Positions 1 through 9,503 of a DNA stretch of 16,464 bases are shown here, piece by piece. Below the pieces are notes generated by a model. That model saw nothing but the letters and a program-made list of their open reading frames with translations, was not told the DNA's origin and did not search any database. Source of the stretch: Betaproteobacteria bacterium (lineage in GTDB: Bacteria > Pseudomonadota > Gammaproteobacteria > Burkholderiales > Rhodocyclaceae); the NCBI GenBank assembly GCA_016703785.1, contig JADJBM010000022.1, positions 1 to 16,464 of the forward strand. The letters run 5' to 3'. The translations under genes were made by a program, and so were the position numbers. Each line of letters opens with the position of its first letter. The stretch's first letter is position 1.

Positions 1-2870
1 GGCCCCCTGGCGCACCGCCTCGCGGACCGTCAGACCCTTGCGGCGCTGGTCGTTGAGGAAGGACACCAGCACGATGCCATTGAGCATGGCGACGCCAAAG
101 ACGGCGATGAAGCCGATTGCGGAAGGCACCGACACGTATTGCCCGGTGATCGCCAGACCGAAGACGCCCCCGATTACCGCGAAAGGCACGTTGGCGATAA
201 TCAGCGCGGCGTGGGCCAGCGAAGTTTGAAGGCGGTGTAGAACAGGATGAAGATCAGGCCGATGGTGACGGCGATCCACAGCAAGCCGGGCCATGGCCCG
301 CTGCTGGTTCTCGAGGCGCCGCCCCACTCCATCCAGTACCCTCCGGGCGGCTTCACCTGGCTGCGGATTTCAGCGTCGGCCTCTCCGACCAAGCCGTCCC
401 ACGTCCCGCAGGCGCTTCATCCAGTTACGGCTCCGCGTAGCGAAGGCCAACTCGCGGCGCACGAAGGTGCCCGAGCCCTCGTCCATTTCCACCGTCGACG
501 CCGCGAGGCGGCACCAGGGCACCGGTCCGGGTGCGCGAAGATATCCGCTGGTGGCCCGCCGGAGGCTGTCGCGGAAGGCCGGGTCAGGCCGTACCTGGAT
601 GTCGAAGCGGCGCACGCCATCGAGGCGGGGTGCTGACAGCCTTGCCGCCGATGCCGGCCTGCACCACCTCCAGTATCTCGTCGGCGTTGATGCCGAAAGC
701 GCGCCGCTTCTCGCGCCTGACTTTCACCACGATCTGCGGCTTGCCCTTGTTGGCCTCCAGCGAGAGGTCGGCGACCCCCGGCACGGTACCGAGCACCGGT
801 TTTGATCTCGGCCGCCAGGCGATCCAGCGTGCCCAGTTCGAGGCCGTAAAGCTTGAGGGCCAGGGTCGCGCGCACGCCCGAGATCAGTTCCTCGACGCGC
901 ATCTGGATCGGCTGCGTGTTGCCCAGCACCACCGTCGGCAGTGCCTGCTCCAGGGTCTCCTTCATCCGGTCGGAGAGTTCGGGCATGGAAATCTTCTCCG
1001 GCCATTCGTCCTGAGGCTTCACGTCCACCAGGACTTCCATGTAGTTGGCGTCGGTGGTCTCGCCCTTTTCCGCGCGGCCGATGGTGGCGACCACCGACCT
1101 GGTCTGCGGATATTCCTTCTTCAGCACCGCGTCCATCTTCTGCGAGACGCGCACCGACTCTTCGAGCGATGTCGAAGGGATGCCGGTGACGCCGGAACAT
1201 GATGGCGCCCTCTGCGGTGTGGGCATGAACTCCGCTGCAGGAAAGGAAGGTGGCAAGCGCCGCGACGAGCAGTACCACGGCGGCGCCGATCACCTGCTTG
1301 TTCTCAGCGCCCGGTCGAGCAGCAGCAGGTAGGCCGCCTGACCCAGCGCACCAGGAAAGTGTCCTTCTCCGCCTTAGGCTTGAGGATCAGCGCCGCGAGC
1401 ACCCGGCACCAGCGTCAGCGTCAGGACCAGCGAGCCCACCACTGGCGAAGGTGATGGTCAGCGCCATCGGCTTGAACAGCTTGCGCTTCGAGGCCGGTGA
1501 GCGAGAACAGCGGCAGAACACGACGATGATGATGATGATGGCGAAGGCGATCGGGTTGTGACCGCGCGCCGCCTCCAGGATGATGTGGGTGCGGTTCCCC
1601 GTCTTGCCCGCCTGATGGGAAAGCAGGCGGAAGCTGTTCTCCACCATCACCACCGCGCCGTCCACCATCATGCCGATGCCGATGGCCAGACCGGCCAGCG
1701 ACATGAGGTTGGCCGACAGGCCGAAGTATTGCATCAGCAGGAAGGCGATCAGCATGGCGAGCGGCAAAGGTCGCGATCACCACCAGCGCCGAGCGGATCT
1801 CACCGAGGAACAGGAAGAGCACAATTGCCACCAGGATCAGGCTTCGATCAGTGCCGCCGTGGCGGTCTTGATCGCCTTGTCGACGATATCGGTACGGTCG
1901 TAGACAGGATTGAGCGTGACGCCGGCGGGCAACGCCTGCTGGGCCAGCTTGAGCTTCTGCTTCACCGCGTTCACCACGTCCTTGGCGTTCTCGTTGATGC
2001 GGGAAAGCGCGATGCCGAGCGTAACTTCCTTGCCGTCGCGGGTTACCGCGCCGAAGCGGACGGCGGGCCCTTCCTTGACCTCGGCTACGTCGCGAACGTA
2101 GATCGGCACGCCTTCGTGCGCGGCGACGACGATACTGCCGATATCCGTGATGTTGGCGACGAGCCCAAGTCCGCGCACCAGATACTGTTCCTGGCCGAGG
2201 TTCACGTACTGCCCGCCCACCTGCCGGTTGTTGGCGGCCAATGCCTCCATCACCGACTTGAAACTCAGGCCGTACTTGATGAGCTTTTGCGGATGAATGA
2301 GCACCTGGTACTGCTTTTCCTGGCCGCCCCAGGTGGTGACGTCATCCACCCCGGGCGCGGTGCGCAGCATCAGGCGCACGCTCCAGTCGTGCAGGGTCCG
2401 CAGGTCCATCGCCGAGAGCTTCTGGTCGGCCGACTCGACGGTATACCAGAACACCTGGCCGAGGCCCGAGCTGTTGGGTCCCAGCGCCGGCTCGCCGTAG
2501 CCCTGCGGTAGGCGCTCCTTCGCCTCCTGCAGCTTCTCGCCGACGAGGCGCCGGGCGAAGTAGACATCCACATCGTCCTTGAAGTAGACCCCGACATAGG
2601 ACAAGCCGAACAGCGATACCGAGCGGATCTGCTCAACGCCCGACAGCCCCGCCATCGCGGTTTCGATCGGCGCTGTGAGCAGCTTCTCGACATCCTCGGC
2701 GGCGAGGCCGGGCGACTCGGTGTGATATTGACCTGGTTCGGCGTGACGTCAGGAAGGCGTCCCACCGGCACGGTCAGCACGGCGCGGACGCCAAAAACGG
2801 TCAGCAGCACGAAGCCCAGCAGGACCAGGAGTTTGTAACGCAGCGAGAGATCGACAATTCCGTTTAGCAT
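1..2870 (-). CDS. czcA: Heavy-metal efflux RND pump, CzcA family (frameshifted, C-terminus off the left edge)
   Basis: Inner-membrane proton-driven cation exporter of the HME-RND family. The start is the ATG at 2868-2870, preceded by AGGGG and giving MLNGIVDLSLRYK. Joining frames gives the expected order: an N-terminal membrane helix, PVGRLPDVTPNQVNI, porter domain (about 2655-1840), FLFLGEIRSALVV, TM4 motif GIGMMVDGAVVMVEN (about 1640-1690), a second periplasmic part (about 1200-400), and SVPSAIGFIAVFGVAMLNGI near 60-140. The full family length is about 1,030 residues, so roughly the last 80 lie outside the window. At least eight indels split the frame (for example near 2730, 1835, 1765, 1560, 1400, 800 and 620). 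Between them the protein reads well, which suggests sequence error more than decay. TM4 lacks the DFG of CzcA proper, so the substrate metal is uncertain. It is the last gene seen of a czcICBA operon. Confidence 0.88.
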
Positions 2871-4108
2871 GCTGCCCCTGGTGTGCATGGCCTTCGCCGA
2901 GCAGCGACTTCTGCACCCGTGCCTTGAGGGCCTAAGTGCCGGCGGTCACCACGCGCTCGCCGGCCTGCAGCCCGGCCTTGATGACGACCCGGCCGCGCAG
3001 CCTGTCGCCCAGTTCCACGGTGCGCGACTCGAAGCCGCCATGCTCCTCGATGAACACCGTGGCTTTGCCGTCCATCAGCACGACAGCGTCTTCCGGCAAT
3101 AACAGGCCCCGGCCCTTGCCACCGGTACGGATCGCGGCGGAAGCGAACATCTCGGGCTTGAGCCGCCCGTCGGATTGGCGACTTCGAGGCGCGCCTGGAT
3201 GGTGCGGGTTTCGCCTTGTCGACCATTGCCGCGATGTAAGTCAGCTTGCCGCGGAAGATCTGGTCGGGATAGGCGGCAACCGTTACCTCGGCTTCCGCCC
3301 CGGTCTTGACGCGGCCGAGGTCCTTCTCGAACAGGTTGGCCTCGATCCACAATGTCGAGAGGTCGGCTACGGTAAATATCAGCTTGTCGGGCTGGGCCAG
3401 TTCGCCGAGGATGGCGTGCTTCTCGATCACCGTGCCGGCAAACGGCGTGGTAATCGGAAAAGTCGATACGGCCCGGCCATCGTCGGCTGGCGTTGTCCCC
3501 ACCAGCATGCGCAGCTTGTCGCCGGCGGCGGCGGACGACGCCTTGGCTTCTCATACTCGGCGTGGGCGCGCAAAATGGTCCTTCTGGGCAATGATCTGGT
3601 CGCCGTGGAGTTTTTTCGGCACGCCCAAGGAAGTCGGCTTTGGCCACCGCGAGCTGGGTCTTCGCCTGGAGATAGCTGGAATGCGCTTCCCCACATCGAG
3701 GCTGTCGAGCACGGCCAGCGCCTGTCCGGCCTTCACTCGATCGCCGAGATTGACGTGGACCTTGACGATGCGTCCGGCACCCGTGGTGCGACGCGGGTGA
3801 TTCGATCCTGGTTGGGGCGGATGGTGGCGGTAACGATCAACTGCTCACTGATTTCCTGCGCGCGAGTTCTTCGACCTTGATCCCGGCGGCTTCGATCGCC
3901 TCGGCGCTGAGCTTCAATGACTCCTCCTCACCGTGCCCGGCCTCGCCTTCCTTGCGCTCGCCAGGCTTCTCGTGCGCTTTGTCGGCGGCTGCGGCGGGTT
4001 TCGCGGCAGCCGCTCGGCCGATGGTGGCTCCGGTTTGCCGCAGCCGGCCAGGAAGCTCGCCATGGCGATCACCAGCGCGATGCCCGGTTCCGTTCTTGAT
4101 GTCTTCAT
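2864..4108 (-). CDS. czcB: Efflux membrane fusion protein, CzcB/HlyD family (frameshifted)
   Basis: Periplasmic adaptor linking the RND pump to the outer-membrane channel. The ATG at 4106-4108 starts MKTSRTEPGIALVIAM, ending in a lipobox LAGC, so it is probably a lipoprotein. A Pro/Ala/Lys/His/Glu-rich linker with GHGEEE follows, which may bind metal. Further pieces read LSAEAIEAAGIKVEEL, barrel/lipoyl parts VHVNLGDRVKAGQALAVLDSL (the lipoyl half-motif), TPFAGTVIEKHAILGE, LSTLWIEANLFEKDLG and LLLPEDAVVLMDGKATVF. These are in HlyD/CzcB order. The frame is broken at several points (near 4040, 3840, 3730, 3640, 3550, 3200 and 2940). The stop is uncertain: one frame ends at TAA 2864-2866, overlapping the czcA start, while the best-looking C-terminus (LKARVQKSLLGEGHAH) lies in another frame. 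Confidence 0.87.
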
Positions 4109-4150
4109 GAGTTCTTTTTCCAATACGTGTGTTCTTCAGGTAGCCGCTCA

Positions 4151-5471
4151 TCATTTCGTTCCCGTCCAGCCGGCGCTCTGTTCCAGCTCGCTGCGGGTCA
4201 GGGCGAAATCGGTCATCGCCTCCAGCACCTCGCGGCGGGTGTCGAGGACTTGCCGGGTGGCGAGCAGCATCTGCAGCAGGCTGATCTCGCCGGCGCGATA
4301 AGCGGCGGTGGATAGGCGCTGGTTTTCTTCGAGGCGCTGCAGCACCGACTGATCCATGCGCCGGACCCTCTGGCGCAAGCTGTCGAGCTTTTGCCACAAG
4401 GTCAGGACGCGCGCGCGGGTGTCGCGGCCGGCGGCCTGTTTCTCGATCTCCGCCTGGGTCAGTTCCGCCGACGCCTTGCCGATGCCGGCGGCGTTGCGGC
4501 GGAAGAATGGCGCGGGAATGGAGACGCTCAGCCCGACGAGCTTCTCGCGAGCATCGCCGGGACCTTCGCGAGCGGAACTCAGACCGACAGTGACGTCGGG
4601 ATACACCGCCGCACGTTCGAGGCCCAGCCGGTTGCGTGCCGCTTGTTCTGGTAGTCGAGTGCGCGCAGTTGCGCCCCGGCTCGCTGCCGCAGCCAGCAAT
4701 TGGTCCACGGTATAAGGCAGTTCCGAATTCGCGACGAGCGCCCTTTGACGACAGGCAGCTTCTCGGCGGGCAATTGCGGCAAAGGTGGCCAAGTCGGCCC
4801 GCGCCTGGATCAACAGTTCGGCGACGATTTCGAGCTGGTTGCTGGCGCGCCCGAGTTCGACTTCGGCAAGATTGGCGTCGAGCTTGGTGTCTTCTCCCGC
4901 GTCGAAGCGCTTTCGGGTCACCGCGCTGTTGTTCTTGATCAGATCGACCAGACCCGTTTCCATCTCGGCGCGTAGTTGGAGGCTCACCACGCGGACGAAC
5001 TTCTGCTCGACCTCGGCGCGCAATTGCCGGCGGGTTTCCTCGATGGTTTCGCGCAGCGCCGCCAGTTCCTGTTCGGCCGCTGTCCGGCGATATGCCTGCT
5101 GGCCGGCGATCTCCAGCGTTTGCGTCAAGCCCACACTCCACTCGCGCTGCGTCTGGTCACCGAGCCCCGGATCGGGCACCGTGCGCCGCACTCGCTCGGC
5201 GGCGATCTGCGGATTGTTCCAGAGCAGGCCCTGGGCGTCGGCGAGTTGTCCTTCGGCGGCATTGAGGTTGGCCTGGGCGCTCTTCAGCGTGGGATTGGCC
5301 TGTTCCGCAAGTTGCCATGCGTGTTCCAGGGTCAGAGGGAGATCAGCGGCCGGGGTGGCGAGTCCGGCGGACGCGCGAGTGTCGCGCAACGTTGACCAGA
5401 TACTGAGCGTTTTGCGCGTGCGGCGGGCAATGCGGTAAGCAGCCCCAGCAATAGAAATAGTGTCTTTTCAT
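4151..5471 (-). CDS. czcC: Outer-membrane efflux channel, CzcC/TolC family
   Basis: Outer-membrane factor of the tripartite metal exporter. Most of it (4151-5389) is one open frame of about 410 residues, with long coiled-coil stretches typical of OEP domains: LTLEHAWQLAEQANPTLKSA, AEGQLADAQGLLWNNPQI, and the second repeat AGIGKASAELTQAEIEKQ, ending AGEISLLQMLLATRQVLD. The true start is probably the ATG at 5469-5471, preceded by GAGGA: it gives MKRHYF, then after a one-base shift LLGLLTALPAARA, a signal peptide. Two compensating shifts lie near 4770 and 4630, because part of the middle (around LDYQNKRHA) reads better in another frame. The stop is TGA 4151-4153. czcB starts 42 bases downstream and czcI ends 115 bases upstream. 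Confidence 0.9.
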
Positions 5472-5586
5472 CGAATTCCTCAGCGAGTTGAATCATGCGA
5501 AGAATCCGACGGAACGCAGCCGACAGCCCGCTGGTGCGGACTCAGTCAGCCGTCAAGGACGAAAAGATGTAGCGCGTCCCGCCGGA

Positions 5587-5932
5587 TCAGGCGAGGCGGG
5601 CGAGTGGCGGACGGTCGAAGGGATCGACGGTGGCGGAGCGGAACTCCGCGACGGGTGATGCGACGAGCTGGGGCGGGCTGCGATCGCCCAGCATCGGCGA
5701 CAAAGCCGGCACAAACGACGAGAACGACAGGTGGCAGAATCCGCAGTCGGGATCGATCTGAGCGCCGTTGTTGCCCGCCTTGTCGGCCGAACTCTCGTGC
5801 TGGTGCGTGTGATGTCCGAAATGTGCCGCCTGCGTGGGATTCCTTCTGATGCTGGCAATAGCCGGCCGCCGCAGCAAAGGCGGCATTCAGCGGAAGCAGA
5901 ACCAGCAGAAGAATGGCGAAGAAGCGTCTCAT
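5587..5932 (-). CDS. czcI: CzcI-family periplasmic His-rich metal-resistance protein (one frameshift)
   Basis: Small secreted protein found at the head of czcCBA operons in betaproteobacteria; proposed to modulate or sense periplasmic cations. The ATG at 5930-5932 begins MRRFFAILLLVLLPLNAAFA, a clear signal peptide, followed by GYCQHQKE. After one extra G near 5835 the frame continues AHFGHHTHQHESSADKAG and DPDCGFCHLSFSS. This His cluster followed by a D-C-x-x-C-H motif is characteristic of the CzcI family. The stop is TGA 5587-5589. Total length is about 114 residues, normal for the family. It is the first gene of the operon. I see no convincing Shine-Dalgarno before the ATG; a TATACT-like hexamer lies only about 10 bases upstream (complement of 5942-5947), so the promoter/start arrangement is unclear. 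Confidence 0.82.
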
Positions 5933-6385
5933 GAGCGATGCAGTATATAGCAATCGACTGGATGGCCCTTTTGTCTGCGACGGCTGCATGGCGATAACCG
6001 ATTCATTGCGGACGGCCCGGATGCGGGCACCAACGTCCGCTCAGGCCGAGCAGCACCGGACGTCAGGGGTCCGTAGTTGCAGTTTATGGAGAGTAAGCGC
6101 CATTGCCTATGAAATACAGGGCGGGCGAAGTTTATCCAGCATGAGTTGGCTTCCGTAGCCCATCTGGTGGGTTTCAGATTGAACCGGCCATCTGTATGGA
6201 GGTTCAACGGGAATGTCGAGCTTCCGCGTAAGGCCGTCTGAGACTCCATATTCAAACAAGATATGCTCAGAACAGGCCGATTGCGTTCACCACTACCCCA
6301 GTCACATTTGTTACAGATCGGCCGGGGTTCCCCATTGGTAGGGATTCAGGTTTCCAACCCTAGAATGCAAATAGCCAACCGTTCT
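5933..6385. other. Intergenic stretch, no gene recognised
   Basis: About 450 bases between the czc operon and the XRE regulator, of lower GC than the czc genes. No frame here looks coding and I find no tRNA or clear terminator. It probably contains the czcI promoter and could contain one end of the mobile element, but no direct repeat or att core could be identified. Confidence 0.5.
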
Positions 6386-6622
6386 TCAGGTTTTCAATTC
6401 CTTGTCCGGGACGTATTCGGCTAGGTCCTCGATGCGGCAATTGAAATACCGACAGAGACGGTCAAGGTGATCCGTAAGGGTACTGTATCCCCGCTGATTG
6501 ACCATCTTGGAGAGGGTAACTCGGCTTATGCCAGTAGCTTCAGAAAGCTCTATCAGCGTGACGCGACGACCGTCGCGAAACTGCTTTTCTGCCAAAAGCT
6601 CCTGTATGCGATAGCGAATCAT
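6386..6622 (-). CDS. Small XRE/Cro-C1-type HTH repressor
   Basis: A 78-residue DNA-binding protein with little beyond an HTH domain: MIRYRIQELLAEKQ, then VTLIELSEATGISRVTLSKM (helices 2 and 3), then HLDRLCRYFNCRIEDLAEYV. This is the HTH_26/Cro-C1 pattern common in phage and integrative-element switches. I chose the ATG at 6620-6622; a TTG at 6629-6631 would add three residues. No good Shine-Dalgarno is visible. It is transcribed away from the excisionase/integrase genes, so it is the likely repressor of that operon and of itself, acting through repeats in the shared intergenic region. The operator assignment is inference. Confidence 0.85.
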   Translation of the reverse strand: MIRYRIQELLAEKQFRDGRRVTLIELSEATGISRVTLSKMVNQRGYSTLTDHLDRLCRYFNCRIEDLAEYVPDKELKT

Positions 6623-6747
6623 TGTTTGCAAAGTTTAACAGATGCAAATATAAACTCACATTCGGCTGTCTTGTTTGTTAAACTAGTTTTACGTTAATAC
6701 GGATATGCGTATGAACGAATCTAGTTTTTTACTACAGGAGAGCCGCT
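6623..6747. promoter_or_regulatory. Divergent regulatory region between repressor and excisionase, with several repeats
   Basis: An AT-rich 125-base region. Seen directly: the inverted repeat TTTGCA (6625-6630) / TGCAAA (6643-6648); GTTTAACA (6633-6640) facing TGTTAAAC (6676-6683); the perfect 10-base palindrome AAACTAGTTT (6680-6689); and CTAGTTTTAC (6683-6692 area), nearly repeated as CTAGTTTTTTAC at 6721-6732. A strong Shine-Dalgarno AGGAGAG at 6736-6742 serves the excisionase gene. A -10-like TATATT on the minus strand (complement of about 6648-6653) could serve the repressor. This layout resembles a phage-type genetic switch; promoter calls are tentative. Confidence 0.6.
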
Positions 6748-6978
6748 ATGCAACAGACTTACCTGACCACGGACGAACTGTCCGTCCGCATCAAGTACGA
6801 CCCCCGCACCATCCGCGAGCGCCTCAAGGACAGCGTCCTGATCGAGGGCGTGCATTACATCCGCCCTTTTGGCGGTCGCAAGATTCTCTATATATGGGAG
6901 TCCATCGAGCGCGACATGCGCATCGCCGGCGACAGCCTTGGCATTCCCATGGCAAGCGGCGAGGTGTGCCATGGGTAG
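6748..6978 (+). CDS. Excisionase-like small HTH protein
   Basis: A 76-residue protein: LTTDELSVRIKYDPRTIRER reads as a winged-helix/MerR-like excisionase helix-turn-helix, followed by a wing-like GVHYIRPFGGRKILYIWESI. Such proteins act as recombination directionality factors or as regulators beside integrase genes. The ATG at 6748 has AGGAGAG six bases upstream. Its stop (TAG 6976-6978) overlaps the integrase start (ATG 6971-6973) by 8 bases, so the two are translationally coupled. Position beside a tyrosine integrase and opposite an XRE repressor supports the call. The family is recognised by pattern only, and it could instead be an activator of the downstream operon. Confidence 0.75.
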   Translation: MQQTYLTTDELSVRIKYDPRTIRERLKDSVLIEGVHYIRPFGGRKILYIWESIERDMRIAGDSLGIPMASGEVCHG

Positions 6979-8265
6979 CATTCAAACCAGAAAAGAGAAC
7001 AACCGTCTCATCCTTGATTTCTACTACCGTAGCATCCGCTGTCGCGAGCAGACGGCGCTTCCGGATACCCCAGCCAACCGCAAGAAAGTGCAAAAGCTCC
7101 TCGATCGCATCGAGGGCGAGATCAGCCTCGGCACCTTCGACTACCAGCGCTACTTTCCGTCAAGCCGGAATGCGGGCAAGTTCAAGTTGTCGCCGATGGC
7201 GAGCGCTGTTCAGGCGCTTGATGCTGCTGTCACTGGTAACGCACAAACGGTACATGTGCAGGGCAACGCGAACACTCCACTCTTCAAGGAGTTCGCCGAT
7301 ACCTGGTTCAACGAGAAATCGGTGGAGTGGCGCGAGTCCTACCGCAAGGGGGTGCGCGCCAATCTGGACAAGGCCTGATACCGCGCTTCGGAGAAATGGC
7401 GGTCGGCCAGATCGCCAAGGCAGACATTCTTGCATTCCGCGCTGAGCTCGCCAAAGTCCAGGCGCGGGGCAAGCAAACCGCCCTCTCCAACCCCAGGATC
7501 AACAAGCTGCTGAACCCGTTGCGGATGATCCTCAACGAAGCGGCCGACCGCTTCAATTTTCGCACGCCGTACCAGAACATCAAACAGCTCAAGGTCAAGA
7601 AATCCGACGTGCAGCCCTTCAGCCTCGATGAAGTGCAGAAGATTCTCGCCGTTGCGCGTAAGGATTTCCGCAACTACTTCATCACGCGCTTTTTTACGGG
7701 CATGCGCACCGGCGAGATCCACGGCCTCAAGTGGAAGCATGTCGATTTCGAGCGCCGTCTGATCCTGGTGCGCGAGACGGTTATCGAGGGAAGGACGGAA
7801 TACACCAAGAACGACGGCTCGCAGCGCGACATCCAGATGAGCCAGATCGTCTTCGACGCCCTGAAGGAACAGGAGAAGTCGACCCGCAAGCTGTCGGAGT
7901 ATGTCTTCTGCACCCGCACCGGCGCGGCGCTCGACCACAAGAACGTCACCAACCGCGTCTGGCACCCCCTGCTGCGGCATTTGGGACTCGCGCCCCGCCG
8001 GCCCTATCAGTGCCGCCACACGGCAGCGACCTTGTGGCTCGCCTCGGGCGAGAGCCCGCAGTGGATTGCCGCGCAGCTTGGTCACACGACGACGGAAATG
8101 CTGTTTCGCGTTTATGCCCGCTACGTGCCCAACCTGACGCGTCGTGACGGCTCGGCTTTCGAGCGTCTGATCACCGGCGTGATGGGATCGGGCGAACGGC
8201 AGCTCCATCTGCCGGAAGCCGCAAACGAGGCTGCTGTTGCACAGAAAGAGGTGCAGCATGGCTGA
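6971..8265 (+). CDS. Tyrosine site-specific integrase (one frameshift near 7375)
   Basis: Phage-type integrase of about 430 residues once repaired. Residues 1-75 (GSIQTRKENNRLILDFYY, then FDYQRYFP) match the DUF3596-type arm-binding domain. A SAM-like core-binding domain follows (TWFNEKSVEWRESYRKG, then MAVGQIAKADILAFRAELA). The catalytic domain shows Arg in FFTGMRTGEIHGLKW, RPYQCRHTAATLWLASGE with Arg in box II, LGHTTTEML and the nucleophile Tyr in RVYARYVPN. Tyr replaces the first His of the usual HxxR, as is common in this subfamily. The first frame stops at TGA 7376-7378 after NLDKA; restoring one C in the CC run gives LDKALIPRFGEM and the second frame continues to 8265. It overlaps the genes on both sides by 8 bases. 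If the deletion is real the integrase is dead. Confidence 0.9.
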
Positions 8266-9250
8266 GAATCATTCTAGAGCAGCCACCACGGTGGCCTCCC
8301 TGCCTAGCCCCATGACCGACCCGGTGCCGGACAAGCTGCCGCCGATCTTCCGGGTGCAGACGATTGAGCGACATCCCGGGATGCGGGGTGACATCCTCCA
8401 CCGGGCGACGCTTTTCCACGAACGGGCGAGCCTCTCGGTCGAATGGATGACGCGGCACGCGGACATTCGCCTGGTGCGGGGCAGCCTTGTCTCCATCCGC
8501 TGGCTGGGCCGCCCTGTTTCAAGCGATGGCCACGTGCGCATCTCGAGGCTGGTGCTGCTCGAGCGCCCGGAACCCGCCATGAATCTCTTCGATCTTGTCC
8601 CGCACGGCTGGGTGACCGACCGGGCGCTCGTGGCGAGGGGATCGGCGCTATGGGAGGATCTGCCGCGCGGCTTCAGGCATCTCTTCAATGCGATGTTCTG
8701 GGAAGGCCGGCGCTTCCAGCGCTACCTCATGGGACCGAGTTCCCTGGAGCACCACCACAACAGGTTGAACGGGAATTTCCGGCACTGCGTAGAGGTAGCC
8801 GAGTGTGCGCTGCGCATGGCCGAAGGACAAGAACTGTCGAACCGATCAATCCTGGTCTTCGGCGGGCTCATCCACGACGCCGGCAAGGCCGACGAATACC
8901 GCTTTGACCATGCCCGCAGTTGCTTCGCCATGTCCGATCGGGGCGCCCTCATCGGCCACCGCGAAACCCTGCAGCACTGGATTGCGGCATCGATGGCCAG
9001 TTACAGGGTCATCCTGCCGGAGGCGCATTACCTGGGGTTGATCCACGCACTGACCGCCGCCAAGGGCGCGCCTGTCTGGCTGGGTCTGCGCGAGCCGCGC
9101 AGCATCGAAGCGACCATCCTGTCCATGGCGGACCGGCTGTCTGGCGAGGAAGATCTTTATACGCGCCTGGCGCCGGCCGAGGGCGGCTTCGGCCGCTACC
9201 ACAAGCAGCTCAAGTATCGGCCATTCGTGATCGGGCCGGATGCGCCTTGA
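8258..9250 (+). CDS. HD-domain phosphohydrolase, YhaM/TraI_2-like (OB-like N-terminus plus HD)
   Basis: A 330-residue intact protein. Residues 35-105 are strand-rich (SVEWMTRHADIRLVRGSLVS) and look like an OB fold. Residues 160-300 form an HD domain with His176 in NFRHCVEVA, His206-Asp207 in GLIHDAGKADEY, His234, His263 and Asp292 in MADRLS. The complete H-HD-H-H-D set predicts an active metal-dependent phosphohydrolase. The order OB then HD and the LEHHHN...FRHCVEVA signature match YhaM-type 3'-5' exoribonucleases and the HD part of MobH relaxases; a relaxase would be much longer. The ATG at 8258 follows AAAGAGGTG and overlaps the integrase stop, so it is co-translated with the integrase. 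The role in the element (RNA decay or DNA processing) is unknown. Confidence 0.78.
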   Translation: MAENHSRAATTVASLPSPMTDPVPDKLPPIFRVQTIERHPGMRGDILHRATLFHERASLSVEWMTRHADIRLVRGSLVSIRWLGRPVSSDGHVRISRLVLLERPEPAMNLFDLVPHGWVTDRALVARGSALWEDLPRGFRHLFNAMFWEGRRFQRYLMGPSSLEHHHNRLNGNFRHCVEVAECALRMAEGQELSNRSILVFGGLIHDAGKADEYRFDHARSCFAMSDRGALIGHRETLQHWIAASMASYRVILPEAHYLGLIHALTAAKGAPVWLGLREPRSIEATILSMADRLSGEEDLYTRLAPAEGGFGRYHKQLKYRPFVIGPDAP

Positions 9251-9288
9251 TTCAGTCGTGTCCCGACAACCGAAAAAGAAATCCAGAA

Positions 9289-9342
9289 AAGGCCAAGGTG
9301 AATCTGTACTTTGTGGCTCATGGACTGAGCCAGGTTGGCCTT
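9289..9342 (+). repeat. Nested inverted repeat in the leader of the small-gene operon; contains palindrome copy 1
   Basis: Outer arms AAGGCCAA (9289-9296) and TTGGCCTT (9335-9342) enclose an inner perfect palindrome TGGCTCA (9314-9320), spacer TGGAC, TGAGCCA (9326-9332). No T-run follows, so it is not a typical terminator. It sits 34 bases before the start at 9366. The inner motif recurs at 10340-10358 and 11418-11436. Confidence 0.7.
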
Positions 9343-9365
9343 ATGCTGAAGAAGAAAGGAGAAAC

Positions 9366-9503
9366 ATGGAATCGCTGTTTTATTACGGCACCGCCATCGT
9401 TGCCCTGATAGGGCTTGCTGTATTCGTGGCGGGCCTTGTCATCGACCGGCTGCCTGTTGATGAGCGGGAAGGGCGTCATGGACGGGACGGGAAGCGCCGA
9501 TGA
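9366..9503 (+). CDS. Small single-span membrane protein
   Basis: A 45-residue peptide with one hydrophobic helix (residues 4-26, YYGTAIVALIGLAVFVAGLV) and a charged, Arg/Asp-rich tail (ERE, GRHGRDGKRR). The ATG at 9366 has AAGGAG four bases upstream, the strongest ribosome site in the region. Its stop TGA (9501-9503) overlaps the next ATG (9500-9502) as ATGA, so it is translationally coupled to the Cys-rich protein. No family recognised. It could be a membrane anchor or a small toxin-like peptide; nothing in the sequence decides between these. Confidence 0.6.
   Translation: MESLFYYGTAIVALIGLAVFVAGLVIDRLPVDEREGRHGRDGKRR

Noticed and set aside
8040..8067. GGCTCGCC/GGCGAGAGCC inverted repeat inside the integrase gene
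   Set aside because: It lies in high-GC coding sequence in a conserved protein stretch, has different arms from the intergenic palindrome and is likely chance.
7339..8259. Minus-strand frame of about 306 residues
   Set aside because: Antisense shadow of the integrase, which carries recognisable catalytic boxes on the plus strand.
9299..9403. Short GTG-initiated plus-strand frame of about 34 residues
   Set aside because: It has no family resemblance and overlaps the better-supported membrane peptide; kept only as a possible leader peptide.
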